Counted from the stretch's first letter, positions 49,492-58,570 are shown. The stretch: DNA of 64,000 bases from Bartonella sp. AU16XJBT (GCF_028618665.1 NZ_JAQITF010000010.1:1-64000); one strand, 5' to 3'. Numbers and translations: made by a program. Notes: generated from the sequence alone by a model not told the origin.

Positions 49492-51411
49492 ATGAAATAT
49501 ACCAAGACACAAATGGTACTTATTTTAACTCCTATTGCTTTAGGTGCTTTAACGATATTCCTTGTCCCTCATTTTTTGTTGCTGATAACAAATGGACTAA
49601 AGAGCGATCAAATTTATTGGACTCTTCGTTCAGAGCCTTTATTAGTCTTAGCCCTAACAGCTGCTGTTTCATTGTTGTATAGTCTCTCGCAAAAACTGCA
49701 CCTGCGTAAAACAATCACTTTTGTCTCTGTTGCCTTTTTTGGAACCACAGCTCTTTACTATATTGGAGGTGAAATAAAACGTTTAAGTCCCTATGTGGGC
49801 CAACAAGGAATAACGTGGAGCTATGCACTTCAATTCATGGATCCCATGGTTGTCTTTGGCATCATCATTGGTGCTTTTTTCTCCATTATTCAATTCATAA
49901 CAACCTCCCCCCCTAAAAATAAGGTTAAGCGTGCCAAAAAAGGTGTTTTTGGTGAAGCCTCATGGATGGATTTAAGAGAGGCAGCAAAAATCTTTCCTGC
50001 CAATGGGCAAATTGTTGTGGGAGAAAGATACCGTGTTGATCAAGATAATGTGTGCAAAATTCCCTTTGCACCTGGCAATAAAACAACATGGGGCAAAGGT
50101 GGAACAGCACCTTTGCTAACTTTTAATCTTGATTTTGGTTCAACCCATATGATTTTTTTTGCTGGTTCTGGTGGCTATAAAACCACAAGTACAGTGGTTC
50201 CTACGTGTTTAAACTATCCTGGGTCTGTTATTTGTCTTGATCCTTCAACAGAAGTTGCCCCAATGGTCAAATTTGCGCGTCAAAAAATGGGCAATAGAAA
50301 TGTTATTGTTCTCGATCCTAATTCACTTTTAACAAAAAGTTTTAATGTCATCGATTGGCTTTTAGATGACAGCGTACCCCGCACACAACGTGAAGCAAAT
50401 ATTGTTAGCTTTTCCAAATTGCTTCTCACAGATAAAAAATCAGACAATTCTTCAGCGGAATATTTCTCGACACAAGCCCATAATCTTTTAACGGCTCTTC
50501 TTGCGCATGTCATATTTTCTGATGAATACGAAGACGAGGAGCGCAATTTAAAAACATTGCGTGGAATTCTCTCTCAATCAGAAACAGCTATTATCAATCA
50601 ATTACGCATGATCCAAGAAACAACGCCTTCTCCTTTTATTCGTGAAATGGTGGGTATTTTTACAGAAATGGCAGAGCAAACCTTTTCAGGAGTCTATACA
50701 ACCGCCTCGAAAGACACCCAATGGCTTTCTTTATCCAATTACGCAGATCTTGTCTGCGGGGATGATTTTTCTTCCTCAGATATCGCCAATGGCAATACGG
50801 ATGTTTTTCTCAATCTTCCCGCAAGCATTTTGAACAGTTATCCAGCGATAGGACGTGTTATTATTGGTGCCTTTCTCAATGCCATGGTTACAGCAGACGG
50901 TAAATATAAAAAGCGTGTTTTATTTGTCTTAGATGAAGTAGATCTTCTAGGCTATATGAATATTTTAGAAGAAGCGCGTGATCGTGGACGTAAATACGGA
51001 ACATCCCTAATGCTCTTCTATCAATCTTCTGGTCAGTTGGTCAATCACTTTGGAGAATCTGGAGCACGTTCATGGTTTGAAAGCTGCTCTTTTGTTAGCT
51101 ATGCTGCCATTAAAGATCTTCAAACAGCCAAAGACATTTCAGAACGCTGTGGTCAAATGACCGTTGAAGTCACCGGAACAAGCAAATCAAGAGGTTTATC
51201 TTTAGGAAAGAGCTCTTACAACATCAATTACCAACAAAGAGCTCTGATTTTACCCCATGAAGTTATTCAAGAAATGCGTCAAGATGAACAAATTATTCTG
51301 ATGCAAGGCCAACGCCCTTTGCGATGTGGTCGCGCCATCTATTTCAGAAGAAAAGAAATGTTAGCCGCAGCTGCAAAAAACCGCTTTGCCCCAAAAGCAC
51401 AGAAAAACTAA
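49492..51411 (+). CDS. virD4: VirD4, T4SS coupling protein
   Basis: 639 residues. Four N-terminal membrane helices (about 8-32, 50-66, 76-92, 118-137), then the TraG/VirD4 ATPase: Walker A AGSGGYKTTS at ~224-233, Walker B RVLFVLDEVDLLG at ~476-488, and SCSFVSYAAIKDLQTAKDIS. Docks BID domains and feeds Beps to the channel. Inserted between bepA and bepB as in other Bartonella. A damaged second copy of its last ~100 codons lies at 53660-54005. Confidence 0.96.
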   Translation: MKYTKTQMVLILTPIALGALTIFLVPHFLLLITNGLKSDQIYWTLRSEPLLVLALTAAVSLLYSLSQKLHLRKTITFVSVAFFGTTALYYIGGEIKRLSPYVGQQGITWSYALQFMDPMVVFGIIIGAFFSIIQFITTSPPKNKVKRAKKGVFGEASWMDLREAAKIFPANGQIVVGERYRVDQDNVCKIPFAPGNKTTWGKGGTAPLLTFNLDFGSTHMIFFAGSGGYKTTSTVVPTCLNYPGSVICLDPSTEVAPMVKFARQKMGNRNVIVLDPNSLLTKSFNVIDWLLDDSVPRTQREANIVSFSKLLLTDKKSDNSSAEYFSTQAHNLLTALLAHVIFSDEYEDEERNLKTLRGILSQSETAIINQLRMIQETTPSPFIREMVGIFTEMAEQTFSGVYTTASKDTQWLSLSNYADLVCGDDFSSSDIANGNTDVFLNLPASILNSYPAIGRVIIGAFLNAMVTADGKYKKRVLFVLDEVDLLGYMNILEEARDRGRKYGTSLMLFYQSSGQLVNHFGESGARSWFESCSFVSYAAIKDLQTAKDISERCGQMTVEVTGTSKSRGLSLGKSSYNINYQQRALILPHEVIQEMRQDEQIILMQGQRPLRCGRAIYFRRKEMLAAAAKNRFAPKAQKN

Positions 51412-51770
51412 AAAACATACTCTAATGAAGACATGCATCAAAACAACAACATCAAAGGATAAAAGCAAAGATTCTATTTCATAAAAGCCTATAAAAAAGA
51501 AATTTCCCCATGATCCAGCAAAAAAATATGAGGGGAAAGAGTCCTTAAATGGTATTTTTATAGCTGTGCTCACCAATATCAATATTTTTTATGAAGCATC
51601 CCCTCCATTACCAAACAATGCATACCAATCATGTCTACGCCTTGAGATCCCCATCGAGAGGCTTTTGAAGACAGCTGTTTTATAGAAAAATCGCTTGAAT
51701 AAAATCTTTCTACAAAAAAATAAAAAGACAATATGCATTACAGCAACACAAATGAACCATTTTTTCTCAG
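51411..51770. other. Gap between virD4 and the antitoxin relic
   Basis: No supportable gene. The minus-strand frames here have no ribosome sites or recognisable content. Confidence 0.4.
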
Positions 51771-51771
51771 T

Positions 51772-51935
51772 AAAAGAAAAAAATGCCAAGATAAGGATTG
51801 ATACACTCAAAAACACCCATGAATTTGAGCAGATTCTTTTCCCTTATCCAAGGCTTGAAACCTCAAAAGAATATGCGAGGGGGGAATATTTCACGAGAAG
51901 AGTTTAAGACTCTCATGGAAAGTCCAACATTATAA
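51772..51935 (+). pseudogene. Frameshifted relic of the biaA antitoxin gene
   Basis: The first part reads KIRIDTLKNTHEFEQI, aligning with biaA KAVDTAISTHAIEGI: the inhibitory motif E-G has become E-Q. Further on, EYARG is identical to biaA, but a one-base gain in a G run (GCGAGGGGGGAATATT against GCGAGAGGGAATATT) shifts the frame; the continuation NISREEFKTLMESPTL matches the biaA end in the new frame. The stop and the following TATAAGGAGGTAACAATG leader are identical to those between biaA and bepA. No start codon equivalent to the biaA one is left. Confidence 0.88.
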
Positions 51936-51945
51936 GGAGGTAACA

Positions 51946-53574
51946 ATGCCAAAAGCAAAAGCAAAAAATATATCTGTAGCTTCTCCCCATAATTATCTCT
52001 ATCCTGGTACACAAATCCTCAAAAATAAATATGGAGAAACAGACTTTAAACTCTTTCTGGAAAAATGCTCACATGATACAGAACAGGCAAAGGTTAATCT
52101 GCTTGCAGAAGCTCTACCAGAATATTTTGATTCCTCTTATCTATGTTATATCCATCAACAATTGTTTAAAAATACCTTTGAATGGGCAGGACATCTGCGC
52201 CATACTTCTTTCACATTTGCAGATGGTAGCATTGCCGCCATGCCAGAAATGAAAAGAACGGAATGGGGCAATTCTTTTTCAACCAGTGAAGAAATCCTTG
52301 AAAACTTACAAAAATTAGATCAAAAACTTGCCGAAAAAGACAATTTGCAAGGCTTAACGCGCGAAGAATTTGTCGAGGAAGCAACAAGTCTATTTCATTC
52401 TCTTCACAAGATTCACCCATTCATAGATGGCAATGAGCACACAGAACAAATCTTTTTTGAAAATCTCGCCAAAGCTGCAGGACATCAGCTTGACTTTTCG
52501 CTTGTCACACCAAAACGTATGATGGCTGCCTATAGCGAAGCAATGCAATATAGCAATACACAATTAATAAAAGATCTTTTTGAAGATATCTCCAATCCCC
52601 AAAAAATACGTCTTTTAAAAGAATTTATGGAGCACATAAACAATACGGGACGCAACGTGGATGGTCGCCTTGTTATGGCAACAAAGGCAGGAGAAACCTA
52701 TATGGGAACTTATAAAGGTTGTTATTCAGAAGGTTTTGTACTCGATGTGCAAGGGACTTACATCATTGGTAGCAAAGATGATTTAACACCAGAACGATTA
52801 AAAACACTAAAATCTGGTGATACCATTACCTTTACCGCCCCTAAAAGCAAAGAGCTTGAAAACACGCTTATTCCAAAAGAAACATTAGCGCCTCTCACAA
52901 AAAGTGAATGTTCCAAAACAGTTGCGGTAAATAGTTATGTTCTCAAAGCTCAAAAGCAAGTCCGAACATACGCAAAAACTGTTTATGGCAACGCAAACAC
53001 ATTAAACGAACAGATAGAAGAGATTATTAAAAATCCAGAATTAGGCAGACAGTTTGCTAATCAGATTAAACAGGCCCCGCACTCTGTTTCTCCTCTTGCA
53101 GGTTTTAGTATATGCGGTCTACAAAATCCGGCACGTGTAAACGCTAGAAATCATCTTGATGTGCTCTCTCTTGCAATTGAAAATTATGTGTATACTGTAG
53201 AAGCTGCTTATAATATAATCACTCGAGATCATAAAATTCAACAAGAACGCCTTGGAAAGGCGGTAGAAAAGCCCAGCCAAAACTTGCAAAATGTTTTTGC
53301 TTTATCACCGGAAAAACAAAGAGAAATCTTGTCTCAATCTCCTCAATTATACCGAGAACTCCGCACTTTGATAAACAGTTTAGAACATCGTCTTTCATCA
53401 AATGAGTGTAGTGCGATCACAAACAAAGATTATGAAACGCTTGCACAAAGTATTGGTATATCAGAACAGAAAGCACAAGAAATTACCGACATTGTTCAAA
53501 AAGCAAGAAACGCTCATAGCCAATTCTACACACGCACCCAAAATCGTTCAAATACACTTGCTATGGCCAGCTAA
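51946..53574 (+). CDS. bepB: BepB, FIC-OB-BID effector with degenerate FIC motif
   Basis: 542 residues from MPKAKAKNIS, same leader and ribosome site as bepA. FIC fold (~15-205) retained (NTFEWAGHLRHTSFTFADG, AAMPEMKR) but the active-site loop at 157-168 is HPFIDGNEHTEQ: catalytic His and the acidic residue remain, while the second Gly and both Arg of GNGRxxR are lost, so AMP transfer is unlikely. OB ~215-300; BID ~315-460 (KTVYGNANTLNEQI, LAGFSICGLQNPARVNA); tail RSNTLAMAS. Close paralogue of BepA throughout. Confidence 0.93.
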   Translation: MPKAKAKNISVASPHNYLYPGTQILKNKYGETDFKLFLEKCSHDTEQAKVNLLAEALPEYFDSSYLCYIHQQLFKNTFEWAGHLRHTSFTFADGSIAAMPEMKRTEWGNSFSTSEEILENLQKLDQKLAEKDNLQGLTREEFVEEATSLFHSLHKIHPFIDGNEHTEQIFFENLAKAAGHQLDFSLVTPKRMMAAYSEAMQYSNTQLIKDLFEDISNPQKIRLLKEFMEHINNTGRNVDGRLVMATKAGETYMGTYKGCYSEGFVLDVQGTYIIGSKDDLTPERLKTLKSGDTITFTAPKSKELENTLIPKETLAPLTKSECSKTVAVNSYVLKAQKQVRTYAKTVYGNANTLNEQIEEIIKNPELGRQFANQIKQAPHSVSPLAGFSICGLQNPARVNARNHLDVLSLAIENYVYTVEAAYNIITRDHKIQQERLGKAVEKPSQNLQNVFALSPEKQREILSQSPQLYRELRTLINSLEHRLSSNECSAITNKDYETLAQSIGISEQKAQEITDIVQKARNAHSQFYTRTQNRSNTLAMAS

Positions 53575-53659
53575 AAAATATGAAACTTTGTTTTTTGATT
53601 TAAACAACTATGTGGAAGAGATATTTTAATATTCTTATCATACATGCAAAAAACAGATT

Positions 53660-54005
53660 ACTTAAGCGCCCTACCACCAATTTTGCACATAGCATATACA
53701 CCATATCCAGAGCAATTGGACAGGATAATTGTTAATTCCTTTTAAACGTCATGATTACCACTGACGAAAGCTACAAAAGCCTATTTTGTTTGTCTTAGAT
53801 GAAGTAGATCTTCGTGGTTATATGAATATTTTAAAAGAGCACTCATTTTTCCCCACAAAGTTATTCGAGAAATGCGTCAAGATGAACAAATTATTCTGAT
53901 GCAAGTCCCTTTGCGATGTGGTTGCGCCATCTCTTTCAGAAGGAAAGAAATGTTAGCCTCAGCTGCAAAAAACTGCTTTACCCCACAAAGAAAAACTACC
54001 CCCCG
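53660..54005 (+). pseudogene. Relic of the virD4 3' end
   Basis: TTTGTCTTAGATGAAGTAG (from 53788) is identical to the virD4 Walker B region at ~50920, followed by 'TATATGAATATTTTA.AAGA'. After a large deletion the match resumes near 53840 with 'TTTT.CCCCA.AAAGTTATTC.AGAAATGCGTCAAGATG', continuing to 'AAAGAAATGTTAGCC' and 'AGAAAAACTA' at the end of the gene. Upstream, 53690-53787 aligns more weakly with 50830-50919. Several frameshifts; no function. Confidence 0.9.
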
Positions 54006-54239
54006 ATGAGATATTGACAAAAAAAGCACAAATTCCTGTTTTTTAAAAGCCGATGAACAAAAAATAACCGCCCACATACAAGAAAAACAGGGTCAAAAAA
54101 TCCGTAATTTTCCTTTTTATATTTTGTGCATCGTTTTATCAGCAGTCTTTAAAAGGTCTTTATAAAAAACGCCCATAGACCCAACCAATAGCGACACTAA
54201 TATATCCACTTGGAAAAGGAACCCATTTATACAAAGTTT

Positions 54240-54720
54240 TTCATATATAATTTATATAACATATTGATTTATAAATGATAATTTATATTTTTTGTTAAAT
54301 TAGAGACTAAATAGCATAAGATTCTCTCATCTTAAATCTGTTCCATGTTGTGTTACATCAATCAAAACTCTGTCGCCTGCATGTCACAAGCGAGGGCCTC
54401 ATGTAGAGTGAAACTGTACAAGAAAGGCATACCTTTTATGAACCGCCTCTAAGGCCCAAGGTTTTGTCCGAAATATTAGGCACTCAAAATATGTGAGGGG
54501 ACCGGCTTCTTTATGAAGCGTAAAAATGGGAAAGCTCAATAGATTTTATACACTTCATGGGAGGCTTTAACGTTGTACCATTTATGAGCACCGTCGCCAA
54601 ATGGATGTGTTAAAAGATGTCTCTTTAAAACAAGCCCGTGAATTAGTAACCCAATGGTGTTTTGTTTTACGTAAAGGACGTATATCTATTAGAGAACATA
54701 ATCAACAAAAGATTTTTCTT
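54240..54720 (+). pseudogene. Decayed tyrosine-integrase gene, copy 12
   Basis: The clearest copy: at 54609-54705 one frame reads KDVSLKQARELVTQWCFVL and then RKGRISIREHNQQ, matching the integrase pattern 'RDVSLKQARELATQWRSVLREGRDPIKER'. Upstream pieces ('YTLHGRL', KRKNGKAQ) are out of frame. It lies between the virD4 relic and bepC, showing that the island-type integrase relics have entered the bep cassette. Confidence 0.7.
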
Positions 54721-54855
54721 TAAGACAAGAGTACTCACCCCCCACACACAACAAACATTGATTTTTCCCAAAAAACATTCAAGATATACACCAAAATGAA
54801 TAAATCATTCTTATACAAGGTTTTCCCTCTTTACGATATCATTTTGTGTTCTATT

Positions 54856-55152
54856 TTAATTATCAAGGGCTGAAAAAACACCTTTCTCTCTCACCAAAAA
54901 AAGCTTTTCCCCTCTTATGGGGCTTAAAGTAACACAAGATAATAAGAGCAACAACACAAAGTAAAAAAACATTTTGTTATAAACATATAAACAAGATGTC
55001 AGCATAAACCAATAAAAAAACATAATGGAGAAAAATTCTTGATGACTGCTTTGATCCATAGACTTCCCACCCTCAACACTATGTATGAAAAGTCCCAAAG
55101 CCTTCCGATAATCAAGAGCGATCCTCTCCGCCATATCCAGTCCCTTCATCAA
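54856..55152 (-). CDS. Doubtful small membrane protein
   Basis: 98 codons, MMKGLDMAERIALDYRK..., with a plausible soluble start and one hydrophobic segment (MFFYFVLLLLLSCVTLSP). No ribosome site is evident and I find no relative in the window. It may be chance or a remnant. Confidence 0.2.
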   Translation of the reverse strand: MMKGLDMAERIALDYRKALGLFIHSVEGGKSMDQSSHQEFFSIMFFYWFMLTSCLYVYNKMFFYFVLLLLLSCVTLSPIRGEKLFLVREKGVFSALDN

Positions 55153-55194
55153 AGCACTCTTGCAAACAACTTTATTAAAGGCAAAACAGCGAAA

Positions 55195-55375
55195 ATTTTA
55201 AACAATATTTTTCTTTTTGACCTCTTGCCCCCACCTCAAAGGATGAAGATTTCCCCCAGAGTCGATTTATCAAAAATCTGTCTTTTGACCCCTTATGGGA
55301 TTCATATCGCCATCTTAAATATCAGTATTTTACAGCACAACAGGATCATAAACAAAAAGAAACATCAGAGAAGCT
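55195..55375. repeat. Dispersed-repeat remnant before bepC
   Basis: 'CCACCTCAAAGGATGAAGAT', 'GATTTATCAAAAATCTG' and 'TTTTACAGCACAACAGGATCATAA' correspond in order to elements of the 21020-21860 repeat region and of 35640-35880. Confidence 0.5.
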
Positions 55376-55439
55376 AAAATAAATGAAACAAGGAATAGGC
55401 ATGCAAACAATCGCAACAGAGCTTTGTGCATCCCTCACA

Positions 55440-55525
55440 ACCAAAAGCTTTTCAAAAGCCTTACAAAAGGGTTGATACAACCATTCATACACGTGAAGGG
55501 GAACTTTCAACATACTGCGTTTAAA
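55440..55525 (+). pseudogene. Possible trace of a second antitoxin relic before bepC
   Basis: One frame reads FQKPYKRVDTTIHTREGELS and then stops. It lines up with biaA LKKRRKAVDTAISTHAIEGI, with a two-residue gap before E-G; GGTTGATACA is identical. The tail (EYARG...) is absent and the upstream frame has stops. Weak, but in the expected position immediately before a bep gene. Confidence 0.4.
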
Positions 55526-55533
55526 ACGCGCAT

Positions 55534-55542
55534 CCCCCCCCC
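55534..55542 (+). repeat. C9 homopolymer upstream of bepC
   Basis: Nine consecutive C, between a possible promoter region and the AAGGAGAG ribosome site. A slippage-prone tract in the 5' leader. Confidence 0.7.
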
Positions 55543-55563
55543 TAACCTTTAAGGAGAGATGAT

Positions 55564-57162
55564 ATGTTAGAGCAAAATTATTTATATAAAGGAACCAAAA
55601 CACTCAAAAATAAATATGGCATCAAAGACCCCAAAAAACTATATGAACGCAGTGCCCATGACGCCGCTAAAGAAGCTATTAATTTTCGCCATGAACCACC
55701 CCCACAAAAATTTGATACTACTTATCTCAAATTAATCCACTGGAGCCTCTTCCACAAAACTTTTGAATGGGCTGGACAAACCCGCGATACATCCTTTACG
55801 TTTGAAGATGGCAGCACTGCTCATATGCCAGCGATGCGTCCAAAAGGTTATGAAGTTCCTTTTGCCATCGGTCCGCAGATAAAAAAAGAGCTCCAACAAC
55901 TCGAAAAAACACTAAGCGAAAAGAACAATTTACAAGGCTTATCACGCCAAGAATTTTCTGAAAGTGCCGCTGAAATTTTTATGAAGCTCGAGCACGCACA
56001 TCCTTTTCGAAAAGGCAATGGGCGCGTCAATCGAATGTTTATGGAAAAACTTGGACAAGCAGCAGGACATACCATTGACTTCTCTTTCATCACAAAAGAA
56101 CGCATGACAGCCGCTTGTATTGAAGCGATACAACATGGCAATCCCCAACCGATGAAAGATCTTTTTGAAGATATCACACATCCGCAAAAATCCCTTGTTT
56201 TAAAAGAATTCATCTCCCAGATGAGAGAAGCTGGACTGGATGAAATTAACAATCGTGTTGTTGTTGCAGCAAAAGAAGGTGTAACCTATGATGGCATCTT
56301 TAGAGGCACTTCAGCAGAAGGTTTTGTTATGGAAGTAGAGGGGGCTTTCGTCGTTGGGCACAAAGATGATCTCTCCCCAGAACACATCAAAACATTACGC
56401 AACGGCGACCGCCTCTGCTTTGAAAAATCCAATGTTCAAAATGTAAAAGAAACACTGATCCCAAAAGAAACATTAGCCCCTCTCACCCATGAAGAGTTAT
56501 TCATGAAGATTTCAAATGATGCTTATGTTGAAGAAAGCCGCAAAGAAATCGAACATTTATCAAAACGTGTTTATGGTAAAAACCACGCCTTAAAGACAAA
56601 ATTAGATATCATAACGGCAGCTCCAAACTTAGGAGATCAATTTGCCGATGAAATTTTACAAGACCCTCAATCAATTTCTAAACTTGCAGGGAGAAAAATT
56701 CTTGGCATGAAAAGTTCTAATCGCAGACAAGCCGAACAGGCTGTTCCACAACTCAGCCAAGCCCTTAAAAATTATGGTACAATAACCCAACAAACAAAAG
56801 ATGAAATTCTGAAGCATCATCAAAGAGAACAAAACCGCATGAGCCATGCTGTTGAAAAACCTGGAAAAAATTTACAAAACCTTTTTGCCTTATCAGAAGA
56901 ACAACAAAGGGAAGCTTTATTGCATTCTCCAGCACTACGACAAGAACTCCATCACTTTTCACGCCAACTACACAATCGTCTCTCCTCAGAAGATCGTAAA
57001 GCCATAGACGAAAAAGATCATACAAGACTATCGTGCCTTCTTGGTACATCAGAAAGCAAAGCAAAAGAAATTGCACAGACTATGAAAAACACCAAAGAAG
57101 CACAATATCAAGCCCGCAGCTTAAAAGTTAGTCGCTCCTCATCGCTGGCTCTTACCGGCTAA
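55564..57162 (+). CDS. bepC: BepC, FIC-OB-BID effector with HPFRKGNGRVNR motif
   Basis: 532 residues; AAGGAGAG precedes the ATG. FIC domain ~10-190; the motif at 146-157 is HPFRKGNGRVNR: the His and GNGRxxR are present but the metal-coordinating acidic residue is Lys, the known BepC signature thought to abolish canonical AMPylation. OB ~205-285; BID ~300-450 (KRVYGKNHALKTKL, LAGRKILGMKSSNRRQA); tail SRSSSLALTG. B. henselae BepC is known to act on host actin through GEF-H1. A C9 tract lies 22-30 bases upstream of the start. Confidence 0.95.
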   Translation: MLEQNYLYKGTKTLKNKYGIKDPKKLYERSAHDAAKEAINFRHEPPPQKFDTTYLKLIHWSLFHKTFEWAGQTRDTSFTFEDGSTAHMPAMRPKGYEVPFAIGPQIKKELQQLEKTLSEKNNLQGLSRQEFSESAAEIFMKLEHAHPFRKGNGRVNRMFMEKLGQAAGHTIDFSFITKERMTAACIEAIQHGNPQPMKDLFEDITHPQKSLVLKEFISQMREAGLDEINNRVVVAAKEGVTYDGIFRGTSAEGFVMEVEGAFVVGHKDDLSPEHIKTLRNGDRLCFEKSNVQNVKETLIPKETLAPLTHEELFMKISNDAYVEESRKEIEHLSKRVYGKNHALKTKLDIITAAPNLGDQFADEILQDPQSISKLAGRKILGMKSSNRRQAEQAVPQLSQALKNYGTITQQTKDEILKHHQREQNRMSHAVEKPGKNLQNLFALSEEQQREALLHSPALRQELHHFSRQLHNRLSSEDRKAIDEKDHTRLSCLLGTSESKAKEIAQTMKNTKEAQYQARSLKVSRSSSLALTG

Positions 57163-57194
57163 AACGCGCCAATTTTTGCCTTCCAACAGAACTC

Positions 57195-57235
57195 TTGGCG
57201 CCAATTATTCATCACCATTGCACCAACGCAATTGT
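57195..57235 (+). terminator. Stem-loop after bepC
   Basis: TTGGCGCCAA palindrome and 'TTGCACCAACGCAATTGTTTT'; a degraded version of the stem-loop that follows each later bep gene. Confidence 0.45.
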
Positions 57236-57469
57236 TTTAGAATGTTACAAAAAATAGTCTTAAAAATGCATCCTGTAATTTATTATAACTTATTGATAAG
57301 ATTTCACAAAAAAACTTTATAAAAGACATAAATGTCCATTACAAGCCAACATGAATAGCGCGAAATCTTTGGATGCCATTCAATTTGATATCTTCTTTTG
57401 TCTTAAAAGGTATCAAAAAAGTGGGGAATGCACCAAAGAGGTTTTCTAAAATATTGAAAGGAAACAGCC
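57220..57469 (+). promoter_or_regulatory. Conserved bep leader, copy 1 (with predicted promoter)
   Basis: About 250 bases nearly identical in front of three consecutive bep genes. It contains TTGATA (57293-57298), 17 bases, TTTATA (57316-57321), then 'AATAGCGCGAAATCTTTGG', 'GTGGGGAATGCACCAAAGAG' and a ribosome site GAAAGGAAA before the start codon. The long untranslated leader (~140 bases) suggests common transcriptional and possibly post-transcriptional control. Confidence 0.6.
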
Positions 57470-58570
57470 ATGAAAAAAAGTCACCCACACCCAGAAACCC
57501 AAAGCCAAGAGCCCCTCTACGCACGAGTTAATAAACAAAACAGAAGAGAAGGCCCGCGCATACCAAGTCCAGAAGAAATACAACAAGCAAATGCTAGCGC
57601 ATCTAACACAAGACAGTTTCCCAGTGACTATGACACGCCTCCTCAACGGCCACTAGAAACTGTCTATGCACCACAGACAACCGAAACGATCTATGCCCCC
57701 CAAAAACCACTAGGGAATCCCTATGACAGGCTTGGTGGGAATCCGAGCAATGGGCGACGTGCTGAAAAACTCGCAGATCCCTATGCAATCGTTGATCTGG
57801 CAACGGGTGAGACTGAATTCGAACAACGAATAAACCCCCTCTACGACTCACCTAGCGGGAGCACTCAGGATCTGCGATATCCCCAAAGGCCAGAGGAACA
57901 TCTCTATGCAGAAATTAATCACGGAGCAAATGGGGGGCTTTCTCCCCAAAAACCAATAGAATCTGTCTATGCAACTGTTGGCATGGGTGCTGAAGGCGGA
58001 CAAGAATCCCAACAACGGGAAAATCCCCTCTACGAAGGCGTTGGCAGAGGAACAACTCCTCCTCCTAGAACCCCGAAAGATGAGATTACGACAAAGCTTT
58101 TAAAAAACGTAGACTTTCAATATGGTGTAAGAGAAACCCAAGAATGGTGCAAAGTTGTTTATGGTAACGAGCATGCCTTGAATGGACCACTTGCTAAAAT
58201 TCTTGAAAATCCTCAGGATACAGAAAAAATCTTATGGGACCTTGCAGAAAATCCTGAAAGCCCTGGGAAACTTGCAGGCAGGCAACTCCTTGGCGTAAAA
58301 AGCCCCGATCGCAAAGAGGCCGAAGATGGCTTTCGTCACCTTTACTCAGCTCTTGAAAAGCATATACATACAACACAAAAGCTCCACAAAGAATTTACAC
58401 GTGAGCAAGAAAGAGGTCTAAAACAAGAAAGTCCGGAAAGAGATACAGAACACAAACATCACCATCATCACCGTCATCATCACGCAAGAGGACAAGAACA
58501 AAATAGTCCAGAGCACAGCCCTCACCAACGCAGACAAGAGGGCAACAGAGGAATGGCTTTTGCCATGTAA
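57470..58570 (+). CDS. bepD: BepD-like effector: tyrosine motifs plus one BID domain
   Basis: 366 residues, starting MKKSHPHPET. Residues 1-195 are a disordered region with many phosphotyrosine-type motifs: EPLYARV, ETVYAPQ, ETIYAPQ, NPYDRL, NPLYDS, EHLYAEI, ESVYATV, NPLYEGV. BepD of B. henselae is phosphorylated by host kinases at EPIYA-related sites and binds SH2 proteins, so the same role is inferred. One BID domain at ~205-310 (CKVVYGNEHALNGPL, LAGRQLLGVKSPDRKEA). The tail is unusual: HKHHHHHRHHHARGQEQN, then ...GMAFAM. No FIC domain. Own promoter-like leader; stem-loop follows. The exact orthology to bepD is not certain. Confidence 0.85.
   Translation: MKKSHPHPETQSQEPLYARVNKQNRREGPRIPSPEEIQQANASASNTRQFPSDYDTPPQRPLETVYAPQTTETIYAPQKPLGNPYDRLGGNPSNGRRAEKLADPYAIVDLATGETEFEQRINPLYDSPSGSTQDLRYPQRPEEHLYAEINHGANGGLSPQKPIESVYATVGMGAEGGQESQQRENPLYEGVGRGTTPPPRTPKDEITTKLLKNVDFQYGVRETQEWCKVVYGNEHALNGPLAKILENPQDTEKILWDLAENPESPGKLAGRQLLGVKSPDRKEAEDGFRHLYSALEKHIHTTQKLHKEFTREQERGLKQESPERDTEHKHHHHHRHHHARGQEQNSPEHSPHQRRQEGNRGMAFAM

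Noticed and set aside
54856..55152. A convincing new gene before bepC
   Set aside because: It has a plausible protein look but no ribosome site and no context, and lies amid relics; kept only as a low-confidence feature.
55848..56252. 134-codon minus-strand frame inside bepC
   Set aside because: Complete overlap with the FIC domain of bepC on the other strand; shadow frame.
58445..58500. Poly-histidine tail as a vector or tag artefact
   Set aside because: The His codons are mixed CAT/CAC with interspersed Arg, and a related His-rich tail occurs in the next gene, so it is native.
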